DNA from: Uloborus plumipes
Taxonomy: Eukaryota; Arthropoda; Arachnida; Araneae; Uloboridae
Direction of reading: 5' to 3'
Assembly (NCBI GenBank): GCA_038373865.1
Contig: JAXGGA010001132.1
Span: 1-64,000 of the forward strand
Length of the DNA stretch: 64,000 nt
Numbering within the stretch: the stretch's first letter is position 1; each line of letters starts with the position of its first letter. The position numbers were made by a program, and so were the translations under genes. Below, in pieces: positions 34,605 to 45,779 of the stretch. The notes beneath the pieces are model-generated. The model saw only the letters and a program-made list of their open reading frames with translations. It was not told the DNA's origin and searched no databases.

Positions 34605-34677
34605 ACAATGTCGCGACCCCTTATGAAATCCTCTACGGCCCCATTTGGGGTCGCGACCCATAGTTTGGGAAACACAG
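34605..34677. mobile_element. hAT end relic (GGGGTCGCGACCC)
   Basis: GGGGTCGCGACCCATAGTTT followed by GGGAAACACAG resembles common hAT termini reading, in the other direction, CTGTGTTTCCCAAACT. Only one end is found. Confidence 0.45.
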
Positions 34678-34731
34678 ATCTACATTAAAAACGGTATCAT
34701 CATTAACACAACAAAGACTCGTTATTTCAAA

Positions 34732-35078
34732 CGCTGTAAAAAAGAAATGCTGTTTTTACAGTATAATACAGCTAATTTTATAGTAATAAACTAAAAATTG
34801 CTAATTTTACAGTAATAAACTATAAAATTGCTGTTTTTACAGTACTAAACTGTAAAATTGCTATTTAAACAGCTCATTACCGTGAATTTTACAATTTTAA
34901 ACTGGAGCCTCTGCCAGTATTATACTGTTGTTTTTACAGTATAATACAGCTAAATTTTACGGCAATAAACTGTAAAATTGCCAGTTTTACAGTTCATTAT
35001 TGTGCATTTTACAGTTTTAAATTGGAACCTCGGCAGCCAGTATTATACTGTAACAATAACAGCTCATTTTTTACAGTG
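34732..35078. mobile_element. TACAG-type MITE copy between 20-bp direct repeats
   Basis: Begins CGCTGTAAAAAAGAAATGCT and ends CATTTTTTACAGTG, with the family's CTGTAAAATTGCTA units and two TGGA.CCTC blocks. The 20-mer CATTAACACAACAAAGACTC occurs at 34701-34720 and again at 35079-35098, touching the right end but 11 bp away from the left end. That is not a normal TA duplication and suggests a local duplication together with insertion. Confidence 0.75.
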
Positions 35079-35098
35079 CATTAACACAACAAAGACTC

Positions 35099-35960
35099 CA
35101 TTTCTAATGTAACAAAACGTACATGAACCCGAAATATGTATAATAAACATTCTTCACTGTAAGTAAGCAATTAGCCGCAGAAAATATTTCAATCTCCAAT
35201 CTATTTGCGATAGTCTGCTGGATTAATAAGCATTTTCCTCCTTTTATCTGCATTCGAATCCGTCATATATTTTCCCAGGAGAACATCGGTTTCGGAATAT
35301 TCATCCATCCGAGAATCAGAGAAATTAGACGCCATTTTCCCCGCGTAATATGGATCTATTCATAAATATTTCTTGGAAATTTCACATGGGATTTCCGTCT
35401 CGGTTATTTCGAATATTGAAAAGAATGAACCGAATCAACTTGAGGAAGAATCTGGTGCTTAATAATTGAAGGGAAGGATATGCCTATTAAGCTTGTCTCG
35501 AGTGAGCTGCTCTAAGTTTTATGTTTCGATATATTTCCTTAATTAATTTGCTAATTTTTAATTTAGGTTTTATTGTTGTGTCACAATAGTTATAATAGAA
35601 ATAATGCTTGAGTGTGCCTTATGCTTTGTTTAATGATTTGTGAACATAAGTTACAAAATTCATGAAAAAGAATAGAGGTTTTCGCAGTACATTTCATAAT
35701 TTAAAGACATTAATAACAGCTAAATTTTTTTGTCTTACCGATACTTATGATTCAAATATGATTTATTCCGCGTTTTATTTTGTCAGTGATACACAGACAT
35801 AAATTAGAAAAGCACAGAAATCAAATTGAAAGCATGACGATCTAGTTTACTTACAAAAGAAAGGGGCAGATAATTCTTTATGAGTTTTCAACACCAATGA
35901 TCGAATTTGCAAACATCAGTTGGAAAATTAATACGTTTTAAAATATATTACATTATTAAA
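35099..35960. other. No gene; non-repetitive
   Basis: The interval 35180-35480 is less AT-rich and non-repetitive but carries no recognisable exon. The remainder is AT-rich. Confidence 0.4.
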
Positions 35961-37040
35961 CTAGCTGTCGTGGCCGTCACGAAACTTTCTTCTATATCTA
36001 TCTTATGAATTCCGGTTACAAAATAAAATACGTACTCGCCCGAGTAATTGGAGACAGCTACAATTTCCCAATTATCGTAATAACCCTGCAAATGCAGAAT
36101 CAATGAGCGAAATTGGAAATCATTGCAAAAGCCTTGTTTAGATTAATTGCAAACATTTTATTTGTTAGTAAAAAGAAATTGGCAACAGTTAAAAATTTCA
36201 AATCATTGAAAGTTTTCAGCTGTTTTGATAATTAAATAGCGTGAAAGCGATTTTTTAATGAATTAATTTTTCGCATTGCTGACTAAGCGCAAAAATCACC
36301 CCACCCTCCCCCTGGGGCGACTGGCGCCAAAATTTAATCGATGCTTGCTTCCATATTGGGTTAGTGTTATTCCAAATTTCATTCAAATCGCAGCAATATT
36401 TCCCGAGATACAGGAGGTGCAATGACAAAATAAGCACTTTTGATTGCTCCACCCCCATTTGAGATATTGACACACAAATTGAATCAGCACCTGTACTCAA
36501 TAGGGTCTACCTATGGACCAATTTTCGTTTGATTCCGCCGGTTACTTCCTGAGATATAGCAGTCACCCTCGTGCAGAACACGTGCGATTGCTCCACCCCC
36601 CTTCGAGATATTGACAAACAAATTGAATCAGCACCTGTACTCAGTAGGGTCTACCTATGGACCCATTTTCGTTTGATTCCGCCGGTTACTTCCTGAGATA
36701 TAGCAATCACCCCCGCGCAAAACACGTGCGATTGCTCCACCCCCCTTGGAGGAATTCGCTAAAAAAAGTCAGGTGCACCAGTTCACATGGTGGTACATAT
36801 GTGCAAAAATTTTTGTTCGATTTCATTCAGTAGTTTTTGTTCTAGCGCGGCCACAAAAACTGGTCACACACATACAGACTCCACACACAGACACACACAC
36901 ACACAGACAGACATTTTCCAAAAATGGTCGAAATGGACTCAGCGCACCTCAAAACGTGCAAATCCGTCAAAATTCGACATTCGAAAATTTTCACGAAACC
37001 AATACTTTCTTCTATATATTAGATATAGAAGAAAGTAAAA
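35961..37040 (+). mobile_element. Helentron-like (HINE) element, copy 2
   Basis: Almost identical to 24881-26095 in the same orientation: CTAGCTGTCGTGGCCGTCAC start, subterminal ACTTTCTTCTATATCTA, 143-bp minisatellite, CA/GACA microsatellite (about 36860-36912) and TAGATATAGAAGAAAGT end with a stem-loop. It has two minisatellite units (36463 and 36607) instead of three. The high identity suggests recent mobilisation or a segmental duplication. Confidence 0.7.
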
Positions 37041-37127
37041 AGGTTTTCTTGCCGCGCTGCAGTTAAGCCTTGAACTTTTATTTAATTATTATTGCACTTT
37101 GTTTGCGCGCGTGTGGCAACGATTTCA

Positions 37128-37646
37128 CCCATTTATGCCCAGTAGCCTAAAAACGGGACGCTTGTTAGCTACTGCATACAAAAACCTGTAATGGGTATAT
37201 CCTTTAACTCAAGCTGTTTTTCACAAGCTAAATAGTCCTTCTTCTTAAGAAAACCAGATAGAACCACTAGTTGGACATCAGAGTTTATTTATTGACAGCT
37301 ATTTTCAGACAACTCAGTCAAGCAACGATCCAGCATGGATAGTTAAGAAAGTAAGTTTTTTTTTTGCGAACTTATTTTTCATAAAATTATACTTTTTTAA
37401 AATTATTTGCGTAAAATTGATCACAGGTGCCTTCTGTGATGTTACTTTGCAAAAGTAAAGTCAAGTAAGGTTGCATTTTGCTCACATATCTGCAAAATGT
37501 CCCATAAACAGGACGTTAAATAACTTAATAAATATGGCAACGGTGATCTATTTTACGCCTAAAATGTGTGCAAACCATTCCAAGTAAGAGTTTTAAGCAG
37601 ATAAAAATTGAAAAAAGTGTTAAAAAAAACTTGGGCATAAAATGGG
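37128..37646 (+). mobile_element. piggyBac-type MITE, copy 1
   Basis: Ends CCCATTTATGCCCA and TGGGCATAAAATGGG are inverted repeats. The right flank is TTAA (37647-37650); the left is TTCA, one change from TTAA. It is nearly identical in reverse complement to 38510-39033, so the two form a head-to-head inverted pair separated by about 860 bp. No coding capacity. Confidence 0.85.
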
Positions 37647-37650
37647 TTAA

Positions 37651-38386
37651 AAAGTTAAATTTTATGTTTGGAATTCCATTCTGACGAAGTTAGTTATTAT
37701 TCGCATTAGCGTTTAGCGCTGTATTCTTTCAGATCTTTTTTATTCTATAGTTCATATTGTTCATGGTATTTAATGTTTTGTGAGTTTGAAATACATTTAC
37801 TGCAGTTAGTCAAGATAATTTATAATTCTTCGATCTTACATATTCAGAGTAAGCGGATCTACAGGTTTTTAGCAACAAAATGTAGCCCGGCAAGCTCAAC
37901 CCAAACGAAATTAATAGATAGGGGAACACAGGGCAAGATGAGGGATATCGTGTTTAACTGTTTAGAGATGAAAGATTATAGCTCTATTTATGGATTGGTA
38001 GCAAAGCGAATGAGCAAGCCTACTGAGCAAATCAAAGTGTAAGTCGAGAGGTTAAGCTAATGTTGAGCTAGTATTTGAAGAAACTGCAAAACTATTTTTT
38101 GGTCATCGTACATAAGGTCTTTCAGTTCAAAGTAAGAAACACTTATTTCCGTTAAAAAATTCAAATAATATTTCACATAGATTATTTATACAGGGACATC
38201 TTGATCGCATAACTGACTCAATTTCAATGCAGAAAAAGGACAGTTTATAACGCCCCGCTGCGCCACCTATCAGGACGTCCACCGGCCCCTGCTCCTTCGC
38301 CACCATGCAGGACATTGTTGCTGTTCTGCATGATGATGAAGGAGCACACACAGGCACACAGACACCCACACGCACCTGTCATAATT
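37651..38386. other. Spacer between the inverted MITE pair
   Basis: Unique sequence. A GC-richer patch (38250-38385) with a minus-strand frame of 82 codons ends in a CACACAGGCACACAGAC tract; no domain is recognisable. A plus-strand 89-codon frame at 37773-38042 is equally unassignable. Confidence 0.4.
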
Positions 38387-39194
38387 GAAGGGGCAAGTGG
38401 ATAAAGGTGATATGGCTTTTTTTTAATTTCTAGGAAAAGCTTTCAAAAAAAAGTTTTTTTTTTTTTTTAATTTCTAGAAAAAGCTTTCAAAAAAAAAATT
38501 TTTTTTTAACCCATTTGTGCCCGATTTTTTTTTTCACATTTTTTTTTTTAATTTTTATCTGCTTAAAACTCTTACTTGGAATGGTTTGCACACATTTTAG
38601 GCGTAAAATAGATCACCGTTGCCATATTTATTAAGTTATTTAACGTCCTGTTTATGGGACATTTTGCAGATATGTGAGCAAAATGCAACCTTACTTGACT
38701 TTACTTTTGCAAAGTAACATCACAGAAGGCACCTGTGATCAATTTTACGCAAATAATTTTAAAAAAGTATAATTTTATGAAAAATAAGTTCGCAAAAAAA
38801 AAACTTACTTTCTTAACTATCCATGCTGGATCGTTGCTTGACTGAGTTGTCTGAAAATAGCTGTCAATGAATAAACTCTGATGTCCAACTAGTGGTTCTA
38901 TCTGGTTTAATCTTAAGAAGAAGGACTACTTAACTTGTGAAAAACAGCTTGAGTAAAAGGATATACCCATTACAGGTTTTTTTATGCAGTAACTAACAAG
39001 CGTCCCGTTTTTAGGCTACTGGGCATAAATGGGTTAAATGGATTTGTCTCAACGGGTAAAACAGGGTCATATTCTTAGTTACCAACCATTTCTGTGACAA
39101 AGAAGACGTGATTCTGATGGGCTAATCACCTTCATCCATGGTAAAAGTAAATTGAAAAAATTGTCACATATCACCTTCATCCACTTGCCCCTTC
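38387..39194. mobile_element. GAAGGGGC-ended MITE, host of a nested insertion
   Basis: The left end (38387-38414) GAAGGGGCAAGTGG...GGTGATATG is inverted at 39166-39194 as CATATCACC...CCACTTGCCCCTTC. AATT borders both sides. The ends resemble the MITE at 14691-14917. Its length is inflated by the piggyBac-type MITE at 38510-39033; without it the element is about 280 bp. Two AATTTCTAG.AAAAGCTTTC copies lie inside the left part. Confidence 0.75.
38510..39033 (-). mobile_element. piggyBac-type MITE, copy 2, perfect TTAA TSD
   Basis: Ends CCCATTTGTGCCC and GGGCATAAATGGG, with TTAA at 38506-38509 and 39034-39037. Reverse complement of copy 1 over its whole length with few differences, so both derive from a recently active source. 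Inserted within the GAAGGGGC MITE. Confidence 0.9.
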
Positions 39195-40069
39195 AATTCG
39201 CCATTGCGAAAAATCTAATTTGAATTCAAGCGAACAAAATTAGAAGAAAAAAATCCCCTAACGTATGGGGAGCAGTAGAATTTGAAGGGATTAAAAGCAA
39301 GACAAGCAGGAAGTTTTATTTATTTATTTACTTACTTATTTATTTATACTAATATTACTAATCGAAAGTATGCTCAAATTACCAAACACAAGTTTATCCA
39401 AATTCGTCTCGCAACTTATTTGATATGTATTAGTTTCTTACTTGCGAGTTTCAGACACTAAATTAGCTACATTTTCTCTCACAATTTAAGTAGAATTGGA
39501 GAGATTGTTTTGCATTAGAAATAGCACTCTGTTTTTAAAAAAAATGTCTAACTGCAAACATTATCAAATAGCCCCTAACGAGTAAAAATCGAGTTTCGAA
39601 AGTCACCGTGCATTCTACCCGATGTAACATCAGAAATTAAGTAAAGGGAAATACCTAAACACACCATTCTTAATATTTCAGCAAACAAACTCGCAGCAAT
39701 TATTACTCGCAGATTTCGTTAAGAATTTCGACTCGCAAGCAAATATTGTCGTTTTGTGTTTCTGCAGATGAATTTACCCGAGCACAACCGTTAAGATCTG
39801 ACATTTCAAATAAATTCACGTTTTTGTGTTTTTATTTACTCAGTAATTTAATTAGTAGCGTCGCCCGAGGCAAGGAAAATATTTTATTTAATGTTTATTC
39901 AGATGTATGTTGACTTCTGAGTGCGATGGATAAGGTAGGATGAAGTACAATTTCCGTTTTAGGTTATAAACCGTAGAGTAGGAAGAAATCAAAATACGAA
40001 ACTAGAGAAAATTTACAGTATTAATTGGAATAAAAGTTAATACAGTATTAAAAAAGCACAAATGTACGT
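39195..40069. other. No feature seen
   Basis: AT-rich, with a TTTATTTATTTACTTACTTA tract near 39317-39346. No gene signal. Confidence 0.45.
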
Positions 40070-40215
40070 AACACTTCAAAAAATAAGTTGTTGTTTTTAC
40101 ATTATAATTTTGGCAGCAGAGTCTGCAGTTTAAAACTGTAAAATACATAGTAAGAAACTAAAATTAACAATTTTAAAGTTTACTACTATAAAATTAGCAA
40201 TTTTTAACTATCAAA
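40070..40215. mobile_element. TACAG-type MITE fragment
   Basis: CACTTCAAAAAATAAGTTGT, TTTTTACATTATAATTTTGG, then GCAGTTTAAAACTGTAAAAT and ACTATAAAATTAGCAA: eroded pieces of the family, without a right end. Confidence 0.5.
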
Positions 40216-40310
40216 TTTCGTAATTGTAACATTCTTTGAGAATAATCCTGATACTCACTGATATGCTTAAAACAATAACTAACAGTTCACAATAGAGCCG
40301 CTATATATAC

Positions 40311-40535
40311 AGGCCGACGCATCAAGCTTAAGTTTCACCACTTTGGATCCAACTCATTAACTTTCATTTTTTATTGTTGCAGAGTTAGGGTTACCAGAGA
40401 AAAGTTTCGGGACATTGCCAAGCTTTATTAAATTTACGTGAAAAGTTACCAAAAAGCGATTACTTGCCAGAAAAGATAAACCTCAAACACGCTCTGGATC
40501 CAAAGTGATCAAACTTAATCTTGATGCGTCGGCAC
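40311..40535. mobile_element. Short MITE with GCCGACGCATCAAG ends
   Basis: GCCGACGCATCAAGCTTAAG at 40313 and CACTTTGGATCCA (to 40351) are inverted at 40494-40533 as TGGATCCAAAGTG ... CTTGATGCGTCGGC, an inverted repeat of nearly 40 bp around a centre of about 140 bp. The superfamily cannot be assigned because no clear TSD is visible; TATA lies near both ends. Confidence 0.7.
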
Positions 40536-40734
40536 GTCTATATGTCTTAGTTCATAAAATATATGAGTTAATAAAATAAGATAAAAATAGGAAACAAACT
40601 GTTCTTCTTCGTCTCATGACTTGAAACTTATAAGTTAAATGAACTTTTAATTATGTTATACCATGTGTAACGAGAGCTGGCGTCTCAAATTAAAATTAAT
40701 GTCCCACTCTCAGCACTTTTCCCCTTATGGTTGT

Positions 40735-41335
40735 CATTGTTACGGCGCTATAGACTTTTTCCCCACTTAGCTTTTGCAACGATGGTTAAAGACAAACTGT
40801 AAAAATTGCTTTGTGCGTAAACTATTATTCTATTGAAAAATTAACGTTAATAAACGCACAACTTTTTCTTAGAATCTTTTTCTTTATTTATGTATGACTC
40901 GATTTGTTAGAAAACGTTGAGAAATAACTGAGACATGATGATATAAAAAAAAGCGTAAGCCTAATTCGATAAAAAACATAAAATAAATGAAATGCGTGTG
41001 TAAAAAAAAAGTGGAGCTGTTTTATATATTCAATATTACTCAATCAGTGCTCATAAAATCCTTTTTGAAGTATGAATATAACGGGGACTCATGATGGCAG
41101 GTATTGCTAAAAAAAAAAGTATTTAGCACTAGATTTCTTAGAAAACGTTTAGAAATAAATGAGGCATAATTCTGCAAATAAAAGCGTAAACCTAATTCGA
41201 TAAACATAAAATAAATGAAATGTCTCAAAAACAGATCACAAAAAAAAGGAGTGGAGCTGTTTTCTTACGGTTTACATGGAGACGACGAAAAATTTCTAAA
41301 CTTGATACGCTTATTTTAAAGTAACCGAGTATAAT
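40735..41335 (-). repeat. Interspersed repeat, inverted partner of 29.8-30.2 kb, with internal duplication
   Basis: Reverse complement of the 29806-30204 repeat. An internal segment of about 190 bp (AGAAAACGTT.AGAAATAA, AAAGCGTAA.CCTAATTCG, ACATAAAATAAATGAAATG) is present twice here, at about 40911 and 41150, and once in the partner. Confidence 0.6.
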
Positions 41336-41885
41336 CACTTTAAAAATACTTTATTTTTATTTATTTTTTAAATGTACTTTTGAACTGGCAGTTTATTTTG
41401 GCTCCTAGAAGCGCTCAGAACTACTGAATCTTACTTTTATCATAAATCAATAATTTCACAACAAATTGGATTCCTTTTTCATCACTCATCTGACGAATCC
41501 GCCCTTAACATGTAGAAGATTAACTCTAGTAAATAAAGCTCTCAATTTGACATTTAGAAATTAATTATTTGTACTTCTGCGCCGGAGATTCAATAACATC
41601 AGTCGTACTGAATTCGAAGCAAATTATTCTCGAATTATCGTCCCATGTTTGAAATGATTATTGGATTCAAATTAACGATCCATAATTTTATGTCATTCTG
41701 TCATCTGAAAATGACATGTCTCGTTCCTTTGGGAAAGAGGGAGATGTGGGGAGGGGGTAGTTCGATCGTGATGACTTTTCTAAGAGCTACAGACTTACTA
41801 TCGGATGCAAGTTGGAAGTATCTTTTTCAAATCACTGAATGGATGTTTTCTAAACAAGAAAATAAAATTGTGATACAAGTCCGAT
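41336..41885. other. No confirmed gene
   Basis: Includes an 87-codon frame at 41645-41908 with no recognisable domain. Otherwise unstructured. Confidence 0.35.
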
Positions 41886-41894
41886 TTAGCTCAG

Positions 41895-42075
41895 CACACA
41901 TGGAATAAGACCCGTTTATGTAACAGGCAGACATTCACAACACACACATTCACACAGAGAAAGAACAAAGACAGAAGAGAGAGAAAGTACATCCATGCCA
42001 GAGCCGAGATTCGAACCCTGGGCATCCCCTTCCCGGTCAGACTTCTCTGGACACTAGACAAGATGGCCGGCTAAA
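41895..42075 (-). mobile_element. tRNA-derived SINE, second family or subfamily
   Basis: On the minus strand GCCGGCCATCTTGTCTAGTG begins a tRNA-like head and GGTTCGAATCT (about 42010-42020) matches the RNA polymerase III box B with one change. A CA/GA-rich body follows. The head sequence differs from the SINE at 16.9 kb. No TSD was identified, so the limits are approximate. Confidence 0.55.
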
Positions 42076-43662
42076 TTTAAGATTTAACATGAAAAAGTTT
42101 TACTTTTTTTTTTCTTTATTTTCGTATTTGGAACTTAACAGTGCAGTCGCCTTTGAACAATACATTTTAAAAAATCCAAGACAGGCTATGACGAATTCTT
42201 TCAGTCGAATATTTTAAAGCTAACATGTGTCAACGTAGTTGGAAGGAAACATTTTTACATAACTGTCAGTTCATGCATATGTAAACCAAAAGCTATTTAA
42301 AATGCAACTTGAGAATGGCAACATCTCTCGAATTCATAGCCATGGGAACAGCAAAGAAATTTGAGGATGACGCGCTTGTTTATAAATGCCAATGCTGACA
42401 CATGTCGCTTTCTTTGGAAGATATTTCTTTGAAAAGTGCAAGACATGTTATGAACAGCAAAAAAAAAAAAAAAAAGAATAATTTCCCTTGAGAAATAGAA
42501 CACGTCTCCTTTTTTATTTTTAAGAGTAAGAGCTATTTTACAATATGATGGGAAGGGTTAGGTTTTTCCACTGACTAAAACCTTCATATGAACTGTTTTA
42601 TGGCCATGCTTTTTGAAAACTTGAGTGTAAAGATTTTTTGGGCATATTAACACCGGCATTATTGTTCGCACGTTTTCTAAATGAAAATAAATCTAAAATT
42701 CGATACTGGTGTTGTGAAAATAATTGAGACACAAAATACCGATATTGGAACGCTATAAGGAAATTCCATATTGATAAAAATAATCAATTTCTGAACAAAA
42801 CAGAATACAAAGACTCCAAATATGTTAGCTCCTTGTTTCGATGCATAAATTTTATGAGGAACATGGAATCTACTTCCAGAAAATTCGCTTATAGCTTGAA
42901 GATTTCTAGAAGCAATATTTATTTGTTCTCAGTACTTTAGGCCAAATTCATTCCAGCTTTGATTTGCGGTGTTTAGATAATCTTTCAACTAACAAATATT
43001 GCGATTTAGGAACAATGTGAAACATCTGCTACCTCGTGTAATCTCGGTTACCACGTAGTAATGAATTAGTTTTAAGTTTTCTGCCTCCTCGTTTAAGATA
43101 TTCAATGAGTTCTCAATATTAACTTAATTAAAGACACCACTTTTGCACACAAATGCAAAGGTTTTTTTTGTCACTTACTTTCATAAATGTATGATATTTT
43201 AACAATTACTGGAGTAACAGAAATTAAAATTCTGTTACTCCATTCTCGCACATATGCATTTTCAAATATGTTTTCTGTTTTCACTACTAAAGATCAACAT
43301 TTTTGTTACCTATTTTTTTTGAAGTTGAAACTTTATAAACTAGTATAAAGCAATAATTCTGACCAAAAAAAAAAAAACCTAAAAAAAATTTGACAAAAGA
43401 AAATCTAGAAATTTGCAATTAAACTCGGAATGGCTGATCTACATCCGGGGCAAACTTTAGATAAAATGTGCTCATTATTGCTCATGTAAACTTTCTTTAC
43501 ACCGCATAACTAACTAAAAGTTCATTTCTGGAAATTGCATGAACTTCATCTTTACATGAAACTTTTTTTAAGCTAAAAGATCTTCTTGTTTCCTGGGGGT
43601 GACGCCGCAGTTTACCGTCCCGGGGAACACCCGTTCCTGGTACGCCACCGATATCAATTATG
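42076..43662. other. No gene seen
   Basis: AT-rich. AACAATTACTGGAGTAACAG and AATTCTGTTACTCCA near 43200-43243 form a local inverted repeat around a short centre. No coding signal. Confidence 0.4.
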
Positions 43663-43664
43663 CA

Positions 43665-44152
43665 GTCGAACCTGTTTATCTCGAACCTGCTTATCGCGAA
43701 AACCTCTCTATATCGAACTTTTTCAATTTACCTGCTTTTAAAGCATAAATTTAATGTTTTTTCTCGTGTTTATCTCGAATGATTTTTCCAGAAAACCTCT
43801 ATATCTCGAATTTTGACTCTCAGTTTTGAATTTCATCTCCAGCCACCTTTATCGATGGTATAACTTGGAGACAAAAATCGTCTTCTGCACAAACATTCAA
43901 AGACTATGTTCGTACTTAAAGGCATGCATTAACTTGCTACCGATATAGTCATCACAATTAGTAAAACGTAGACTCGCAACAGGTCGTACAGTAAAATATT
44001 CAACAATATCAATGCAAAGCAATGCATTAAGTATTTAAAACTTCGTTTCAATTGCTTATTTTTGTAAATTTTATCCCAATCTCTGTATCGCGAAACCTCC
44101 GTATCTCGAATTTTTCTTCTGTGCCGTGAAATTCGAGATAGACAAGTTTGTA
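43665..44152 (+). mobile_element. pogo/Tigger-like MITE with TATCTCGAA subrepeats
   Basis: The left end CAGTCGAACCTGTTTATCTC is matched by an eroded inverted right end, TTCGAGATAGACAAGTTTG. Between them TATCTCGAA / TATCGCGAA motifs recur in both orientations (43676-43810 and 44085-44140). CAGT.GAACCT ends belong to the pogo/Tigger group of Tc1/mariner; the TA flanks are not secure. No transposase coding. Confidence 0.55.
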
Positions 44153-45753
44153 TATTACTATTCTTAGTTGAGCAAAAAAAAAAATGAATGAGGTGCTTTC
44201 CGAAAGAAAAAAAAATCACTTCCTCACTAGTTGAATAAAAAAATATATTTGTGTTTAAAAAGCTTTTTAACTATTTTCCTCCCACCGACTTACATTTTTA
44301 TTGAGTTTTTCAAACTTCCAAAACCTGTTCTAGAAATAAACTACTGAATGTTAAGAAATATCTGCACAAAAATCGTTTAATACGCTTGAAAACGTAATCT
44401 TTTTTAAAGCCATTTGATCCGAAAATATTTTCCATGTAAGTCGACTCAGCTAGCCTTTGTGATGCTCTGTTCTCCCGAATTGTTTGGGAAAGAAACGTTT
44501 CTGAAATCCTTGGTTATAATTCATTCCTAGCACTCCAGAATCTTTTCTTTCCTGCCATTTTCTCTTGTCAGTTATTTTAATGATCAGATTTACGTTTCGA
44601 ATTCGTAAAGAGTGTAAATAAACACATTTTTGAAAAAGCGCTTTGGAGCTTTATTTTTATTTTTTTAGAACAAGCTGCGTTCTCAAGGGTTCCCTTATTT
44701 CGCAAGGGGAGAAGATTTTCAACGAAAAGTAGAAAGACCAAAGTTTAAGTTATAACCAAATACCGAATTATATGCTTTAAAAATCCTTAAAATGTGTACT
44801 AAAATGTCTAAAACATGCACTAACATTAAAAGATGGGCACTAACATTTGAAAAAAAACTTACGTAAAGAAAAGTTTTCATATCTGAGCAAGAAATGATTT
44901 GCTCTTCAATTTAAGCACTTCGCAAAACTAACAATCGATACATAGTAACTAGCTGCCAGGGCAGCTAGGTTAGCTTCCTGCGGCATGTTGATACATAACG
45001 CCCCCCCCCCTAACTTTTACCTCATTCTGATGTTATATTATTTGATATAATTTAATGCTCATAAGGTTTTAAGACATACTACGTAATTGGCCCGCTAATA
45101 TGTTTCATGTTTAATTTAGTTAAACCTTCATTCTAAATTCTCATTATCATTGTTATTACTGTTTCATATCAACCACGTTTTGTAACAATGGATTTCATAT
45201 TTAATCATTTAGGACAAAACGCTTTAAATTTGACTACTTATTAATTGATATCTTCGTCAATTAAAATCGTATACTTACATAAATTAAAACTAATGAAGCC
45301 TGAAAAATTACGAATCTATCGGTACCTAGTTCCACTTTCAGTTCATCGGCGTTCAGGATAAAGAAGCATGACATAGATAGAAACAAAGAAAGAAAGAAAG
45401 AAAGATAGAAGGATACTCAGTTTTTAAGATAAGTAGATTAAACTCTTCACTTACTCGTTTCTAACTCTTTTTGCATGCCTATGATTATAATGTCCCTTTC
45501 TAAGAAGTGAAATTGAACAAGCCAAATTCTTTCACTTAATAAATTTATGATCTTCACCTGAGCTTACTTTGCATTTTAAGGAAATCTCACGTTATACAAG
45601 ATTGGTGCTTTCGTAAAGAGTAACGACAGATTGTTCTCTGGTTTGTAAAACAATTGTTTAAAGTTACCGGAAAACAAGTGTTAATAGTTTTGTTAAACTT
45701 TGTTACAAAATGCAACAATGTATTGATGCATTATATATCGTATGTGTTATTCA
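44153..45753. other. No gene; small palindrome and GAAA repeat
   Basis: CTAGCTGCCAGGGCAGCTAG at 44951-44970 is a perfect palindromic hairpin with a 2-nt centre, followed by a C run at 45001-45010. A GAAA microsatellite lies near 45382-45404. The rest is AT-rich. Confidence 0.5.
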
Positions 45754-45779
45754 TTAGGGTGCAATGAAAAAAAAATTTT

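Noticed and set aside
37773..38375. Two frames (89 codons plus, 82 codons minus) between the inverted MITEs
   Set aside because: Neither shows a domain or splice context; the minus frame is partly a CACACAGG tract.
44951..44970. Perfect palindrome CTAGCTGCCAGGGCAGCTAG as an element end
   Set aside because: It resembles a Helitron-type 3' hairpin with CTAG, but no matching 5' end or repeat body was found; recorded only as a palindrome.
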